Assembly: GCF_029490015.1 (NCBI RefSeq)
Contig: NZ_CP120468.1
Span: 124,001-188,000, forward strand
From: Halobaculum limi
GTDB taxonomy: Archaea > Halobacteriota > Halobacteria > Halobacteriales > Haloferacaceae
Reading direction: 5' to 3'
DNA: 64,000 nt
A program made the translations under genes and the position numbers. This document shows positions 35,057-42,762 of this stretch, one piece after another. Under the pieces are notes generated by a model. It did not search any database. It worked only from the letters and a program-made list of their open reading frames with translations, and was not told the DNA's origin. The first letter of the stretch is position 1; each line of letters starts with the position of its first letter.

Positions 35057-36604
35057 TCAGGCGTCCCCCTCGTCGGTGTTAGGCGCGTCGGCCGACGCCG
35101 CCGCAGTACCGTCCGATGCGGGGCTCCCGCCGGCAGCCACCGATCCCGGCCCAGCGTCGGAGTCCGTCTCCGCCTCGGCGCCGGCGGAGCCGTCTCGAAG
35201 CCGGTCGAGCGCGTAGTAGGCGACCACTCCGGCGAGAATCCACCCCGCGCTCAACACGAGCGCGAGGCGGTCGGTGCCGAGGAGGTACTCGACGAGCACC
35301 CCCGCGAGGACGAGGTTGAGCACGATGCCGATGATCGGCGTCAGGGGGTAGTACGGCACCTCGTACGGGCGAGCCATATCGGGGCGGCGGCGACGCAGGC
35401 GGATCACCGCGCCGTTGACGACGATGAACGACAGCAGGAAGAACAGGCTCGACATATTGCCGGCGCTCGCGGTCGGCAGCGAGACGGACGCCAGCATCAC
35501 GACGGCGCTTGCGAGGATAGCGACGAACGGCGTCCCGTAGCGGTGGTGGATGTTCCCGAACGACGGGAGCAGTTGCCCCTCTCGGCCCATCGAGAACGCC
35601 ACCCGCGAGGAGGCGATGACGACCGCGTTCAGCGCCGTCACCGTCGAGAACACCGCGCCGAACACGATGACCGCGCCACCGTTTCGGATCACAGGGAGGT
35701 TGGTCGGCATAAACGAGGTGGCCGCCGCCGCGATGCCGGCCTCGCCGGCGGCCGCGAGACCGTCCGCGCCCAAGGTACCGATCGCGACCGTGACGACAGC
35801 GAGGTAGACGACGACCGTCGCCGCGAGGCTGACGAAGATGGCCTTCGGGATGTTCTCGCGGGGGTTCTCCACCTCCTCGGTGACGGTCGTGATGAGGTCG
35901 TACCCCTCGAAGGCGATGAACGTCAGGCCCATCGCAGGGAGGATGCTCGCGGCCCCGCCGGTGTCGGGGAACAGCGGATCGAAGTTCTGGAGAGTGAAAC
36001 TCGCCTCGCCGGGTCCGCCCGCCGACGCGAGGCCGAACGCGACGAACACGACGAGGATAGACACCTTCACGATGGTGAAGATGGTCTCGACGCTCCCGCT
36101 GGCGGCCGTCGAGACGGCGTTGACCGCGACGAGCAGTGCGACCGCGCTCATCGCCAGGCCGACGTTCGCCGGGATGGCGACCGGCACCACCGGCACGGCG
36201 ACCGCGCCGACCGCGTCCGGTGGGGGGACGTAGCCGTACACGTGGAGGAGTTCGAGGAAGTTCGGTGCGAATCCGAGCGCGTACAGACCGCCGGCGATCA
36301 TATACGCGAACCACAACATCCACCCCATCACGAAGGAGGCGACGTCGCCGAACACTTCGCGGACGAAGGCGTATCCGCCACCGGACTTGGGAATCGCCGC
36401 GGCCAACTCCGCGTACGACAGTCCGGTGAACGCCGTGACGACCCCGTTGAGTGCGAACACGAGGATCGCCGCCGGCCCGGATATTTCCGCCGCGAGGCCG
36501 GTCAACACGAAGATGCCCGCGCCGATCATCGCCCCCATCCCGATCATCGTCGCGTCGAGCAGTCCCAGTTCCGCCGCTGGCTTGCGTGTCCCCTCTCGAC
36601 TCAT
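35057..36604 (-). CDS. APC-superfamily amino acid permease
   Basis: The 515-residue protein has twelve membrane helices with the APC landmarks: LGLLDATMIGMGAMIGAGIFVLTG at helix 1, GLSYAELAAAIPKSGGGYAFVREVFG at helices 2-3 and FIAFEGYDLITTVTEEVENP at helix 6. It would import amino acids or amines with a cation. The C-terminal 45 residues are Asp/Ala-rich and low in complexity. The gene is followed after 3 bases by the TrkA-type regulator, an arrangement suggesting nucleotide-gated transport. Confidence 0.92.
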   Translation of the reverse strand: MSREGTRKPAAELGLLDATMIGMGAMIGAGIFVLTGLAAEISGPAAILVFALNGVVTAFTGLSYAELAAAIPKSGGGYAFVREVFGDVASFVMGWMLWFAYMIAGGLYALGFAPNFLELLHVYGYVPPPDAVGAVAVPVVPVAIPANVGLAMSAVALLVAVNAVSTAASGSVETIFTIVKVSILVVFVAFGLASAGGPGEASFTLQNFDPLFPDTGGAASILPAMGLTFIAFEGYDLITTVTEEVENPRENIPKAIFVSLAATVVVYLAVVTVAIGTLGADGLAAAGEAGIAAAATSFMPTNLPVIRNGGAVIVFGAVFSTVTALNAVVIASSRVAFSMGREGQLLPSFGNIHHRYGTPFVAILASAVVMLASVSLPTASAGNMSSLFFLLSFIVVNGAVIRLRRRRPDMARPYEVPYYPLTPIIGIVLNLVLAGVLVEYLLGTDRLALVLSAGWILAGVVAYYALDRLRDGSAGAEAETDSDAGPGSVAAGGSPASDGTAAASADAPNTDEGDA

Positions 36605-36673
36605 TCGTTAGTTCGTCAGGACCGTACTGGCCCTCCTATGAAAGGGCACGGGTCGCGTCGGGAAGTCGCAGAA

Positions 36674-36904
36674 TCAGCGAGCGTACAGTTTCGTCCCGAG
36701 CATCCCGGTCAGTCGCGAGCGATCCGACGGCGACACGGCGACGTAGGGGTTGTCGACGGGTCCGAACACGTCGACGACGCGACCCACAGTGTCGAGCGAC
36801 TCGTCGACGACCTCGCTACCGATTCGCGCCGGGTCGGTGTCCGCGGGAACGCGAACGACCGCGAGACCCTGCGCGGTTCTGACGACTTCGCCGACGCGCT
36901 GCAT
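36674..36904 (-). CDS. gar1: H/ACA RNA-protein complex protein Gar1
   Basis: The 76-residue protein fits archaeal Gar1: RVGEVVRTAQGLAVVRVP, then VVDESLDTVGRVVDVFGPVDNPYVAV and a basic end (GTKLYAR). Gar1 binds Cbf5 and promotes turnover of H/ACA-guided pseudouridylation of rRNA. It follows the SRP19 gene by 6 bases, a gene pair I know as conserved in haloarchaea. Confidence 0.9.
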   Translation of the reverse strand: MQRVGEVVRTAQGLAVVRVPADTDPARIGSEVVDESLDTVGRVVDVFGPVDNPYVAVSPSDRSRLTGMLGTKLYAR

Positions 36905-36910
36905 CGCGGG

Positions 36911-37192
36911 TCAGTCCCCGCGGATGACGCCGAGGTACGCCCCGACGGCCTGCACGAGGTCGTTCTTCGCCGTCTCGTCGGTTCCCGTGACGACCACACA
37001 GCCGCGCGTCTCGAACTCCCGGCTGTACGCTTTGTCCCGTTCTATCTTCGCGTCGTAGCCGACCTGTTGGACGGCCTTCGCGATCTCGTCGACCGTCGGC
37101 TCAGACACCGCGAGGTCCTCGGGGACGCGTCGCCCCTCGGCACGGGTGAACGCCGCATCGAAGTACGCGGGCCAGAGGACGTTCTCGACCAT
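36911..37192 (-). CDS. srp19: Signal recognition particle 19 kDa protein
   Basis: The 93-residue protein matches archaeal SRP19: [49 protein letters not shown] and GCVVVTG. It binds helices 6 and 8 of 7S RNA and helps load SRP54. ATG 37192 is chosen over the longer reading frame because CCCTTTTTCC (about 37217-37226) lies at leaderless distance and the conserved domain starts at the second residue. It is the first gene of the srp19-gar1 pair. Confidence 0.94.
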   Translation of the reverse strand: MVENVLWPAYFDAAFTRAEGRRVPEDLAVSEPTVDEIAKAVQQVGYDAKIERDKAYSREFETRGCVVVTGTDETAKNDLVQAVGAYLGVIRGD

Positions 37193-37271
37193 ACCCCGAA
37201 CGCCGACGCCCGCGCGGAAAAAGGGTGCTATCGTCGGTCGCCGCACTCGACGAGCGCGCGGGGATCGAGTG

Positions 37272-37727
37272 CTATCGTTCGCGCTCTGTCTCGCGGTCGC
37301 GGGTCGTCTCCCGTCGCTCGCGGCGGCGGCGGTCCTCGACGTCTTCCAGCGACTCAGACTCCAGTAGGCGGTCGAGTTTCCGCTCGAACTGCTCGTCGGT
37401 GAGGTCGCCCCGCGCGTAGCGGTCGCGGAGGGTGGCGAGGGCGTCGCTCGTGTCGGCGTCGCTCGGCGCAGTGTCGTCCGTCTCGTCGGCCGTCGAGGTG
37501 TCGAGCGGGTCGAGTCCCTTGACCTCCTCGTCCCACCACTCGTCGACGTCGCTCTCGTCGCCGAACAGCAGCGCCGTCAACGGCACGACGACGACGTAGC
37601 CGAACAGGAGGGCCGCGAGCCACCAGTCTTGCCCCGTGAACAGCGCCGCCAGCCAGATGCCGGTGACGAGCGTGCTCACGATGCCGGTGGCGTTTTCGCG
37701 GAATCGATCGGCAGGGCTCGCGCTCAT
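37272..37727 (-). CDS. Two-helix membrane protein with SHOCT-like domain
   Basis: The 151-residue protein has two membrane helices (about 15-32 and 36-55), an acidic linker and a SHOCT-type segment ([26 protein letters not shown], about 98-123) followed by a strongly charged tail ([12 protein letters not shown]). SHOCT segments occur at the ends of many membrane proteins and are thought to mediate oligomerisation. No specific role is known. GATTTATTC near 37750 supports ATG 37727. Confidence 0.75.
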   Translation of the reverse strand: MSASPADRFRENATGIVSTLVTGIWLAALFTGQDWWLAALLFGYVVVVPLTALLFGDESDVDEWWDEEVKGLDPLDTSTADETDDTAPSDADTSDALATLRDRYARGDLTDEQFERKLDRLLESESLEDVEDRRRRERRETTRDRETERER

Positions 37728-37766
37728 ACCGGGCGATCCGAGGGAGAAAGAATAAATCGACCGACG

Positions 37767-38951
37767 TTACCGCTCGCGCCGCGCGAGCAACGCCGACCCG
37801 AGGACCGCCAACACCGCCAGCGCGACGCCGAATCCGGGGCCGGTGGTCTCGGTGGGCGAACTCGCCGGCGTGTCGTCGACGGCGGTCGGCGAGTCGGTGA
37901 TCGGTTGGCTCTCGGTCGCCGTGGCGGTCGGGGTCGCCATCGCCGCGACCGCCTCCGCGCGGGTTTCGAACTCGGCGTTCGCCGCCGCGTCGGGGTGGAA
38001 GCCGCGCGTCAGCGTCCGTACGCCGGTCACGACCGACCGCGGCGCTGGCTGCGTCATCCAGTTGCTGTCGACGCTGACCGTGTTGTTGTCCTCGACGGCA
38101 GGCATACTCGTGTACGGTTCCTGTCCGAGGAGGTACGACGACGACTCGGTGACGACGAGATACTCAGGAGCCAACTCGAGGAGGACCTCACTGTTGACCT
38201 GCGGATAGCCGGTCAGATTACGCTCGGCAGCGACGTTCGCGCCGCCCGAGACGGACAGCATCGCGTCGATGTACGTGTCCGTGCCGGCGACGTAGCCGCC
38301 GCCGAGCGGGTACAGCACGCGAACGTCCTCACCGTCGGCGGTCGCCTCGCGTGCCGTCTCGACGTTCGCCATCATCCAGGCGTTCGCCTCGGCGGCGCCC
38401 TCGCAGTTGCCGGTCAACTGCCCGATGAGCGTCGTCTTCTCGCGGACATCCTCGATGGTGGTCGCCGTCGAGAAGTGGAACACCGTCAGCCCCGCGTCCC
38501 GAAGCGATCGAACCGTCTCGGTCGAGGTCGTGTTCGGCGCGAGCACCAGGTCGGGGCTCGTTCCCACGACCTTCTCGACGCTCGCACCGAAGCCGGAACC
38601 AGAGACGTTCGTCTTCGCGTCAGCACCGTCCAGGTACGAGGCGTACTGGGTCACGCCGACCACCTGCGACTCGCCGCCGATCTCCCACATCGTCTGGGCG
38701 GCGCTCGGGTTCAACGTCGTCACCCGCTCGGGGCGTTCGTCCAACGTTACCTCCGTCCCCGTGGCGTCAGTCGCCGAGACGGGGAACGTACACGTAGTCT
38801 GTGTCTGTGCCGATGCGAGCGCGTGTGCGCCCACGTCGGTCGTCGTCGCTGTGCTCGCGCTCCCGGCAGATCCGGTGGCAGCGACCGCAGGTACCGCCGA
38901 GACGAGCAGCAACGAGACGACCAACAGCGTCGTGATCCGTGATGCGTTCAC
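37767..38951 (-). CDS. PGF-CTERM-anchored ABC substrate-binding protein (BtuF/FecB-like)
   Basis: The 394-residue protein has a signal peptide (SRITTLLVVSLLLVSAVPAVAA), a periplasmic-binding domain of the cobalamin/siderophore type (RVTTLNPSAAQTMWEIGG, SPDLVLAPNTTSTETV and YLVVTESSSYL), a Thr/Ser-rich spacer, and a C-terminal PGF-CTERM tail (TTGPGFGVALAVLAVLGS, then RR). The tail should be processed and lipid-anchored by archaeosortase A, encoded at 48808-49842. GTG 38951 is chosen because the shared palindromic TATA box is centred 29.5 bases away. The matching permease and ATPase are transcribed divergently. The ligand could be cobalamin, heme or a siderophore. Confidence 0.9.
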   Translation of the reverse strand: MNASRITTLLVVSLLLVSAVPAVAATGSAGSASTATTTDVGAHALASAQTQTTCTFPVSATDATGTEVTLDERPERVTTLNPSAAQTMWEIGGESQVVGVTQYASYLDGADAKTNVSGSGFGASVEKVVGTSPDLVLAPNTTSTETVRSLRDAGLTVFHFSTATTIEDVREKTTLIGQLTGNCEGAAEANAWMMANVETAREATADGEDVRVLYPLGGGYVAGTDTYIDAMLSVSGGANVAAERNLTGYPQVNSEVLLELAPEYLVVTESSSYLLGQEPYTSMPAVEDNNTVSVDSNWMTQPAPRSVVTGVRTLTRGFHPDAAANAEFETRAEAVAAMATPTATATESQPITDSPTAVDDTPASSPTETTGPGFGVALAVLAVLGSALLARRER

Positions 38952-38975
38952 GTCGCCAGCAACCGGACAATACAA

Positions 38976-38985
38976 TAAATATTTA
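38976..38985. promoter_or_regulatory. Single palindromic TATA box serving two divergent leaderless genes
   Basis: TAAATATTTA is a perfect 10-base palindrome. Its centre lies 29.5 bases from the G of GTG 38951 on the minus strand and 29.5 bases from the G of GTG 39010 on the plus strand. No other TATA-like element is present between the genes, so one box probably directs both transcripts of the importer. Confidence 0.75.
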
Positions 38986-39009
38986 CCTAATGCAAACAGC
39001 CTTGAGTTC

Positions 39010-40149
39010 GTGACACGCGTCTGGCGTCGAACGGCCGCCTACTCGGTGGGCCTGTTCGCGGTGTTGGTCGCCGCAGTGACCGTGAGCGCCGGCATTGGCC
39101 CGGTCTCGGTGCCCGCGCGGACAGTCGTCGCAGTCGTCGCCAACGCCGTCGTCGTCCCCGCGGGCGTCGAGTGGGTAAGCGCCGGCGGCGCGGGCGGTCC
39201 CCTGACTGCGGGACTGCCGCTTCGGGTGCAGTTCGCGCATCCGTTCGCGTTCGCCGTCTCCGACACCCACGAGGCCATCGTAATGCGCGTGCGCCTGCCG
39301 CGCATCCTGCTGGCGGCGTTCGTCGGCATCGCCCTCGCTGCTGCGGGAACGGTGATGCAGGGCTTCTTCCGCAACCCGATGGCCGACCCCGGCGTCATCG
39401 GCGTCTCCTCTGGCGCCGCGGTGGGCGCGGTGTCGTGGATCGTCGCCTCCTCGGCGCTCCTCTCGCTGGTTGGGCCCCTTCGGCCGTTCTTGGCCGACGG
39501 CGCAGGACTCCAGATCGCCGCCTTCTGTGGGGCGCTCGTCGCCGGGTTCGGCGTCTACCTCATCGCCTCTCGAGACGGTCGGACGCCGGTCGCGACGCTG
39601 TTGCTCGCTGGCGTCGCCGTCCAGACGTTCCTCGGCGCGGTCGTCTCGTATCTCCTCCTGCGCTCGGGTGAGTCGATCCGCCGGGTGACGTACTGGCTGA
39701 TGGGGCACTTGAGCGGGGCGACGTGGGCGGAAGTGGCGGTCGCGGCCGTCCTCGTCCCGGCGCTGACACTTGTGCTGTTCGCGTACGCCCGCGACCTGAA
39801 CGTCCTCCTGTTGGGTGAGTCGGACGCCGTCGCCCTCGGCGTCGACGCCGAGCGAAGTAAGCGGGCGCTGCTCGCCATCTCGTCGGTGCTGACGGGCGCT
39901 GCGGTCGCCGTTTCCGGCGTCATCGGCTTCGTCGGCCTCATCGTCCCCCACGGGGTACGCCTGCTCGTGGGGCCGGACCACCGGATCCTCCTGCCGACGA
40001 GTGCGCTCGCGGGCGGGAGTTTCCTCGTCGCTGCGGATACGGTCGCCCGGTCGGGGCTTGCAGAACTGCCGGTCGGCATCGTCACCGCCGCCGCGGGCGC
40101 ACCGTTCTTCCTGTACCTGCTTCGGACGCGGGAGGTGTACGCGCTGTGA
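39010..40149 (+). CDS. FecCD/BtuC-family ABC transporter permease
   Basis: The 379-residue protein has about ten membrane helices and the family motifs RLPRILLAAFVGIALAAAGTVMQGFFRNPMADPGVIGVSSGAA and, near the end, SGVIGFVGLIVPHGVRLLVGPDHR. The preceding reading frame is open far upstream, but the palindromic TATA box and the family N terminus favour GTG 39010. It overlaps the ATPase gene by 4 bases and imports whatever the binding protein at 37767-38951 captures. Confidence 0.92.
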   Translation: MTRVWRRTAAYSVGLFAVLVAAVTVSAGIGPVSVPARTVVAVVANAVVVPAGVEWVSAGGAGGPLTAGLPLRVQFAHPFAFAVSDTHEAIVMRVRLPRILLAAFVGIALAAAGTVMQGFFRNPMADPGVIGVSSGAAVGAVSWIVASSALLSLVGPLRPFLADGAGLQIAAFCGALVAGFGVYLIASRDGRTPVATLLLAGVAVQTFLGAVVSYLLLRSGESIRRVTYWLMGHLSGATWAEVAVAAVLVPALTLVLFAYARDLNVLLLGESDAVALGVDAERSKRALLAISSVLTGAAVAVSGVIGFVGLIVPHGVRLLVGPDHRILLPTSALAGGSFLVAADTVARSGLAELPVGIVTAAAGAPFFLYLLRTREVYAL

Positions 40150-41000
40150 GCGACTCCGGCGGAACCGAGACGACCGAAGAGGCCGGAGACACACCCCTCA
40201 TCGACGTCCGCGACCTCGTCGTCTCTCGCGGCGGCGAATGCATCCTCGACGGCGTCTCGGTGTCGGTCGACCGTGGCGAACTCGTCGGCCTCGTCGGCCC
40301 CAACGGCGCTGGCAAGACGACGCTCATCGCGGCGTGCAACGGCACGCTCGCGTTCGACAGCGGGTCGATCCTGCTTGATGGCCGAGAGCGAACGACCCTC
40401 TCTCAACGCGAGGTCGCTCGCCTCGTCGCGACCGTCCCGCAGGAGACGAACACCGCCTTCGAGTTCGACGTGGAGACGGTCGTGGAGATGGGCCGGACGG
40501 CCTACGTCTCGCGGTTCGGGACGACGACCGACGACGACCGCGCGGCGGTCCGCCGTGCGATGGAGCGGGCAGAGGTGTCCGAGTTCGCCGACCGCTCGGT
40601 GACGACACTGTCGGGCGGGGAACGCCAGCGGGTGCTGTTCGCGCGGGCGTTGGCCGCCGAGACGCCGGCGCTCCTGCTGGACGAACCGACCGCGAGTCTC
40701 GACATCAACCACCAACTCCGCACGCTCGAACTCGTGCGCGAGGCTGTCGACGACGGGAAGGCCGCGCTGGCGGCCATCCACGACCTGAACCTCGCCGCCC
40801 GCGTCTGCGACCGTCTCGTTCTCCTCGCGAACGGTCGCGTTCGCGCGACTGGGTCGCCGCGTGAGGTGCTCGCTGCCGACGCCATCGACGAGGCGTTCGG
40901 CGTCCGCACCGCCGTCAACGATGATCCTGCCGTCGGGTCACCGATGGTGACGGCGCTTCGAGACGACGACGTGGCACCCTGGAACGGCCGCGCGGAGTAA
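40146..41000 (+). CDS. ABC transporter ATP-binding protein (BtuD/FecE-like)
   Basis: A 284-residue ABC ATPase starting with GTG inside the permease stop codon (GTGA). Walker A GPNGAGKTT, Q-loop VPQETN, signature LSGGERQRVLFARAL, Walker B LLLDEPTASLD and switch AIHDLNLAAR are all present. The C-terminal about 50 residues (IDEAFGVRTAVNDDPAVG) extend beyond the core, as in cobalamin and iron-siderophore ATPases. It completes the importer operon. Confidence 0.93.
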   Translation: MSDSGGTETTEEAGDTPLIDVRDLVVSRGGECILDGVSVSVDRGELVGLVGPNGAGKTTLIAACNGTLAFDSGSILLDGRERTTLSQREVARLVATVPQETNTAFEFDVETVVEMGRTAYVSRFGTTTDDDRAAVRRAMERAEVSEFADRSVTTLSGGERQRVLFARALAAETPALLLDEPTASLDINHQLRTLELVREAVDDGKAALAAIHDLNLAARVCDRLVLLANGRVRATGSPREVLAADAIDEAFGVRTAVNDDPAVGSPMVTALRDDDVAPWNGRAE

Positions 41001-41080
41001 GTCGCGAGCAGCGTGACGGCGCAGCCGCCGAATCCGTCCCGGACCGGTAGCCCTTTTCGCTCGTGTCGACGACTCCGAGT

Positions 41081-42070
41081 ATGTCTACGCCGTGTGTTCG
41101 CGCGCCCCTCGAGTCCGGCGAGGCGACGCGACAGGCGCTCGCGGAGCACGACCTCCTCGACGGCGACCGCGAAATCGCCGTCGAAGACGGTGACATCTAC
41201 GTCCCCGTCGTCGACGCCGACGCCGCCCGCGACGCTGGCTACGACGTCGTCGACCGCGTGACGGCCGAACGCGACGGGCCGACGCCGCCCGCAGAGATCC
41301 TCGGCTTCGAACCCACCTACGAGCGGCTCGGCGACGTCGTGATCATCGACGAGGACGACCCCGACCGCGCCCGCGAGATAGCCGACGCCATCGTCGAGTC
41401 GGACGTGCCCTGCGAGACGGTCGTCAACCGCGCCTCGAAGGTGTCCGGCGAGTTCCGCGTGCGCGAGTGGGACGTGTTGTACGGCGACGACACCGAGACC
41501 GTCCACCGCGAGTACGGCCACGAGTTCGCCCTCGACATCGCGGAGGTGTACTTCTCGCCGCGCCTCGCCACCGAACGCCACCGAGTCACCGAACAGGTCA
41601 ACGACGGAGAACGCGTCGTCGATATGTTCGCGGGCGTCGGCCCGTTCGCGATTCCGATGGCCGCCCGCGGTGGCGACGTCCTCGCGTGTGACGTGAACCC
41701 GGCCGCCATCCGATACCTCCGGGAGAACGCCGAGCGCAACGGCGTCGCAGAACGGATTACGCTGCTAGAGGGCGACGTGCGCGAGACGACCGCCGACTAC
41801 GACGGCTGGGCCGACCGCGTCGTGATGAACCTCCCGCACAGCGCCGACGACTTCCTCGACACCGCCGTGCGCCTCGCGAGCGACGACTGCGTGCTCCACC
41901 TTTACGACATCCAGCACGAAGACGACCCGTTCGGTCCGGGCGAGCGTGCCATCCGCGAGGCCGCCGAGCCAGCGGGCTACGAAGTGGAGGTGCTGACGCG
42001 CCACGAGGTGCGCTCGTACGCGCCCCACGAACTCAACGTCTGTCTGGACGTGCGGATTCACCGGTCGTGA
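41081..42070 (+). CDS. tRNA (guanine37-N1)-methyltransferase Trm5
   Basis: The 329-residue protein has an N-terminal D1-like domain (about 1-75), a middle segment VVNRASKVSGEFRVREWDVLYG with the conserved arginines, and a class I methyltransferase core: VVDMFAGVGPFAIPMA (motif I), ACDVNPAAIRYLREN and the catalytic-loop motif VMNLPHSA. It forms m1G37 next to the anticodon and in archaea also begins wyosine synthesis. CTTTTCGC about 27 bases before ATG 41081 favours this start over GTG 41063. A tRNA gene follows. Confidence 0.93.
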   Translation: MSTPCVRAPLESGEATRQALAEHDLLDGDREIAVEDGDIYVPVVDADAARDAGYDVVDRVTAERDGPTPPAEILGFEPTYERLGDVVIIDEDDPDRAREIADAIVESDVPCETVVNRASKVSGEFRVREWDVLYGDDTETVHREYGHEFALDIAEVYFSPRLATERHRVTEQVNDGERVVDMFAGVGPFAIPMAARGGDVLACDVNPAAIRYLRENAERNGVAERITLLEGDVRETTADYDGWADRVVMNLPHSADDFLDTAVRLASDDCVLHLYDIQHEDDPFGPGERAIREAAEPAGYEVEVLTRHEVRSYAPHELNVCLDVRIHRS

Positions 42071-42149
42071 GGCGTCGTGTGAACGATGGGCACGGCGTCA
42101 CGCATTCGGAATCCTTATTTCCGTGATAGCAGTACGATGGATTGCACGC

Positions 42150-42222
42150 GCCGGTGTAGCTCAGCTGGCAGAGCGATTCCTTCGTAAGGAATAGGCCGAG
42201 GGTTCAAATCCCTCCACCGGCT
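42150..42222 (+). tRNA. tRNA-Thr (anticodon CGT)
   Basis: The 73-base gene folds as a cloverleaf. GCCGGTG (42150-42156) pairs with CACCGGC (42215-42221), followed by discriminator T. The D arm is GCTC/GAGC. The anticodon stem ATTCC/GGAAT encloses loop TTCGTAA with anticodon CGT, reading ACG threonine codons. The T arm is GAGGG/CCCTC around TTCAAAT. There is no intron and CCA is not encoded. CTTATTT about 33 bases upstream (near 42112-42118) is a likely TATA element. Confidence 0.95.
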
Positions 42223-42321
42223 CTCCGTTCTCTCTCAGAACGAGCTTTCACAGCGTTGGCGCCGTCGAACTCCCCAGCCAATGGCAACTGTCGAAGCCAC
42301 GCGAGACATAGAGCGCAAACT

Positions 42322-42339
42322 GGGTACCTGAAGGTACCC
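42322..42339. repeat. Perfect hairpin downstream of tRNA-Thr
   Basis: GGGTACC and GGTACCC form a perfect 7-base inverted repeat with a TGAA loop in the 169-base spacer between the tRNA and the next gene. It has no T run on either side, so it is a weak terminator candidate; it could also be a remnant of an integrated element, as tRNA 3' ends are common attachment sites. I saw no repeat of the tRNA 3' end in the window. Confidence 0.4.
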
Positions 42340-42391
42340 GTGGTCGACACACCGTGGAGTGAACGTAAGCGGGGGTTGGCGATCCGATCCG

Positions 42392-42577
42392 TCAGGGACT
42401 GGCGCGGAACTCGCCGTGTTTCATCCCGAGGAAGAACGCGACGACCGAGAAGACGATCATCGAGGGCAGGACCATCATGAACACCGTCGAGGCGGTCATC
42501 ACGGACGTGAGCGCGACCGCCGCGACGGCGACGATTGCAGCGAGCGGGAGCACCGAGCGCGCGAAGTCGAATTCCAT
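42392..42577 (-). CDS. Small two-helix membrane protein (DUF7333-like)
   Basis: The 61-residue protein MEFDFARSV... has two hydrophobic helices (about 8-28 and 31-50) and ends GMKHGEFRASP. The length and the HGE(F/Y)RA end resemble a haloarchaeal family I remember as DUF7333. Its function is unknown. It has its own region between the tRNA and the ATP-grasp gene. Confidence 0.6.
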   Translation of the reverse strand: MEFDFARSVLPLAAIVAVAAVALTSVMTASTVFMMVLPSMIVFSVVAFFLGMKHGEFRASP

Positions 42578-42762
42578 ACACTGCGTTGGGGCTGGACAGA
42601 CAAAATCGTTGAGGAACCAGACCCCCTGAGACGCTGGGAGACACCCCGCGGCGGAATGTAGACAGCGACCGAGTGATCGATAGCCGTGCTCGATTCACCA
42701 CGCGACACCAGTCACGTTACCAGGAGTTCGACAGGGTGGTCGGTCGGCTATTTGTCCCCGAC

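Noticed and set aside
34739-37402. 887-codon plus-strand open frame
   Set aside because: It spans the reverse of the TrkA-type, APC, Gar1 and SRP19 genes. Its composition (Arg/Asp/His-rich) is an artefact of high GC.
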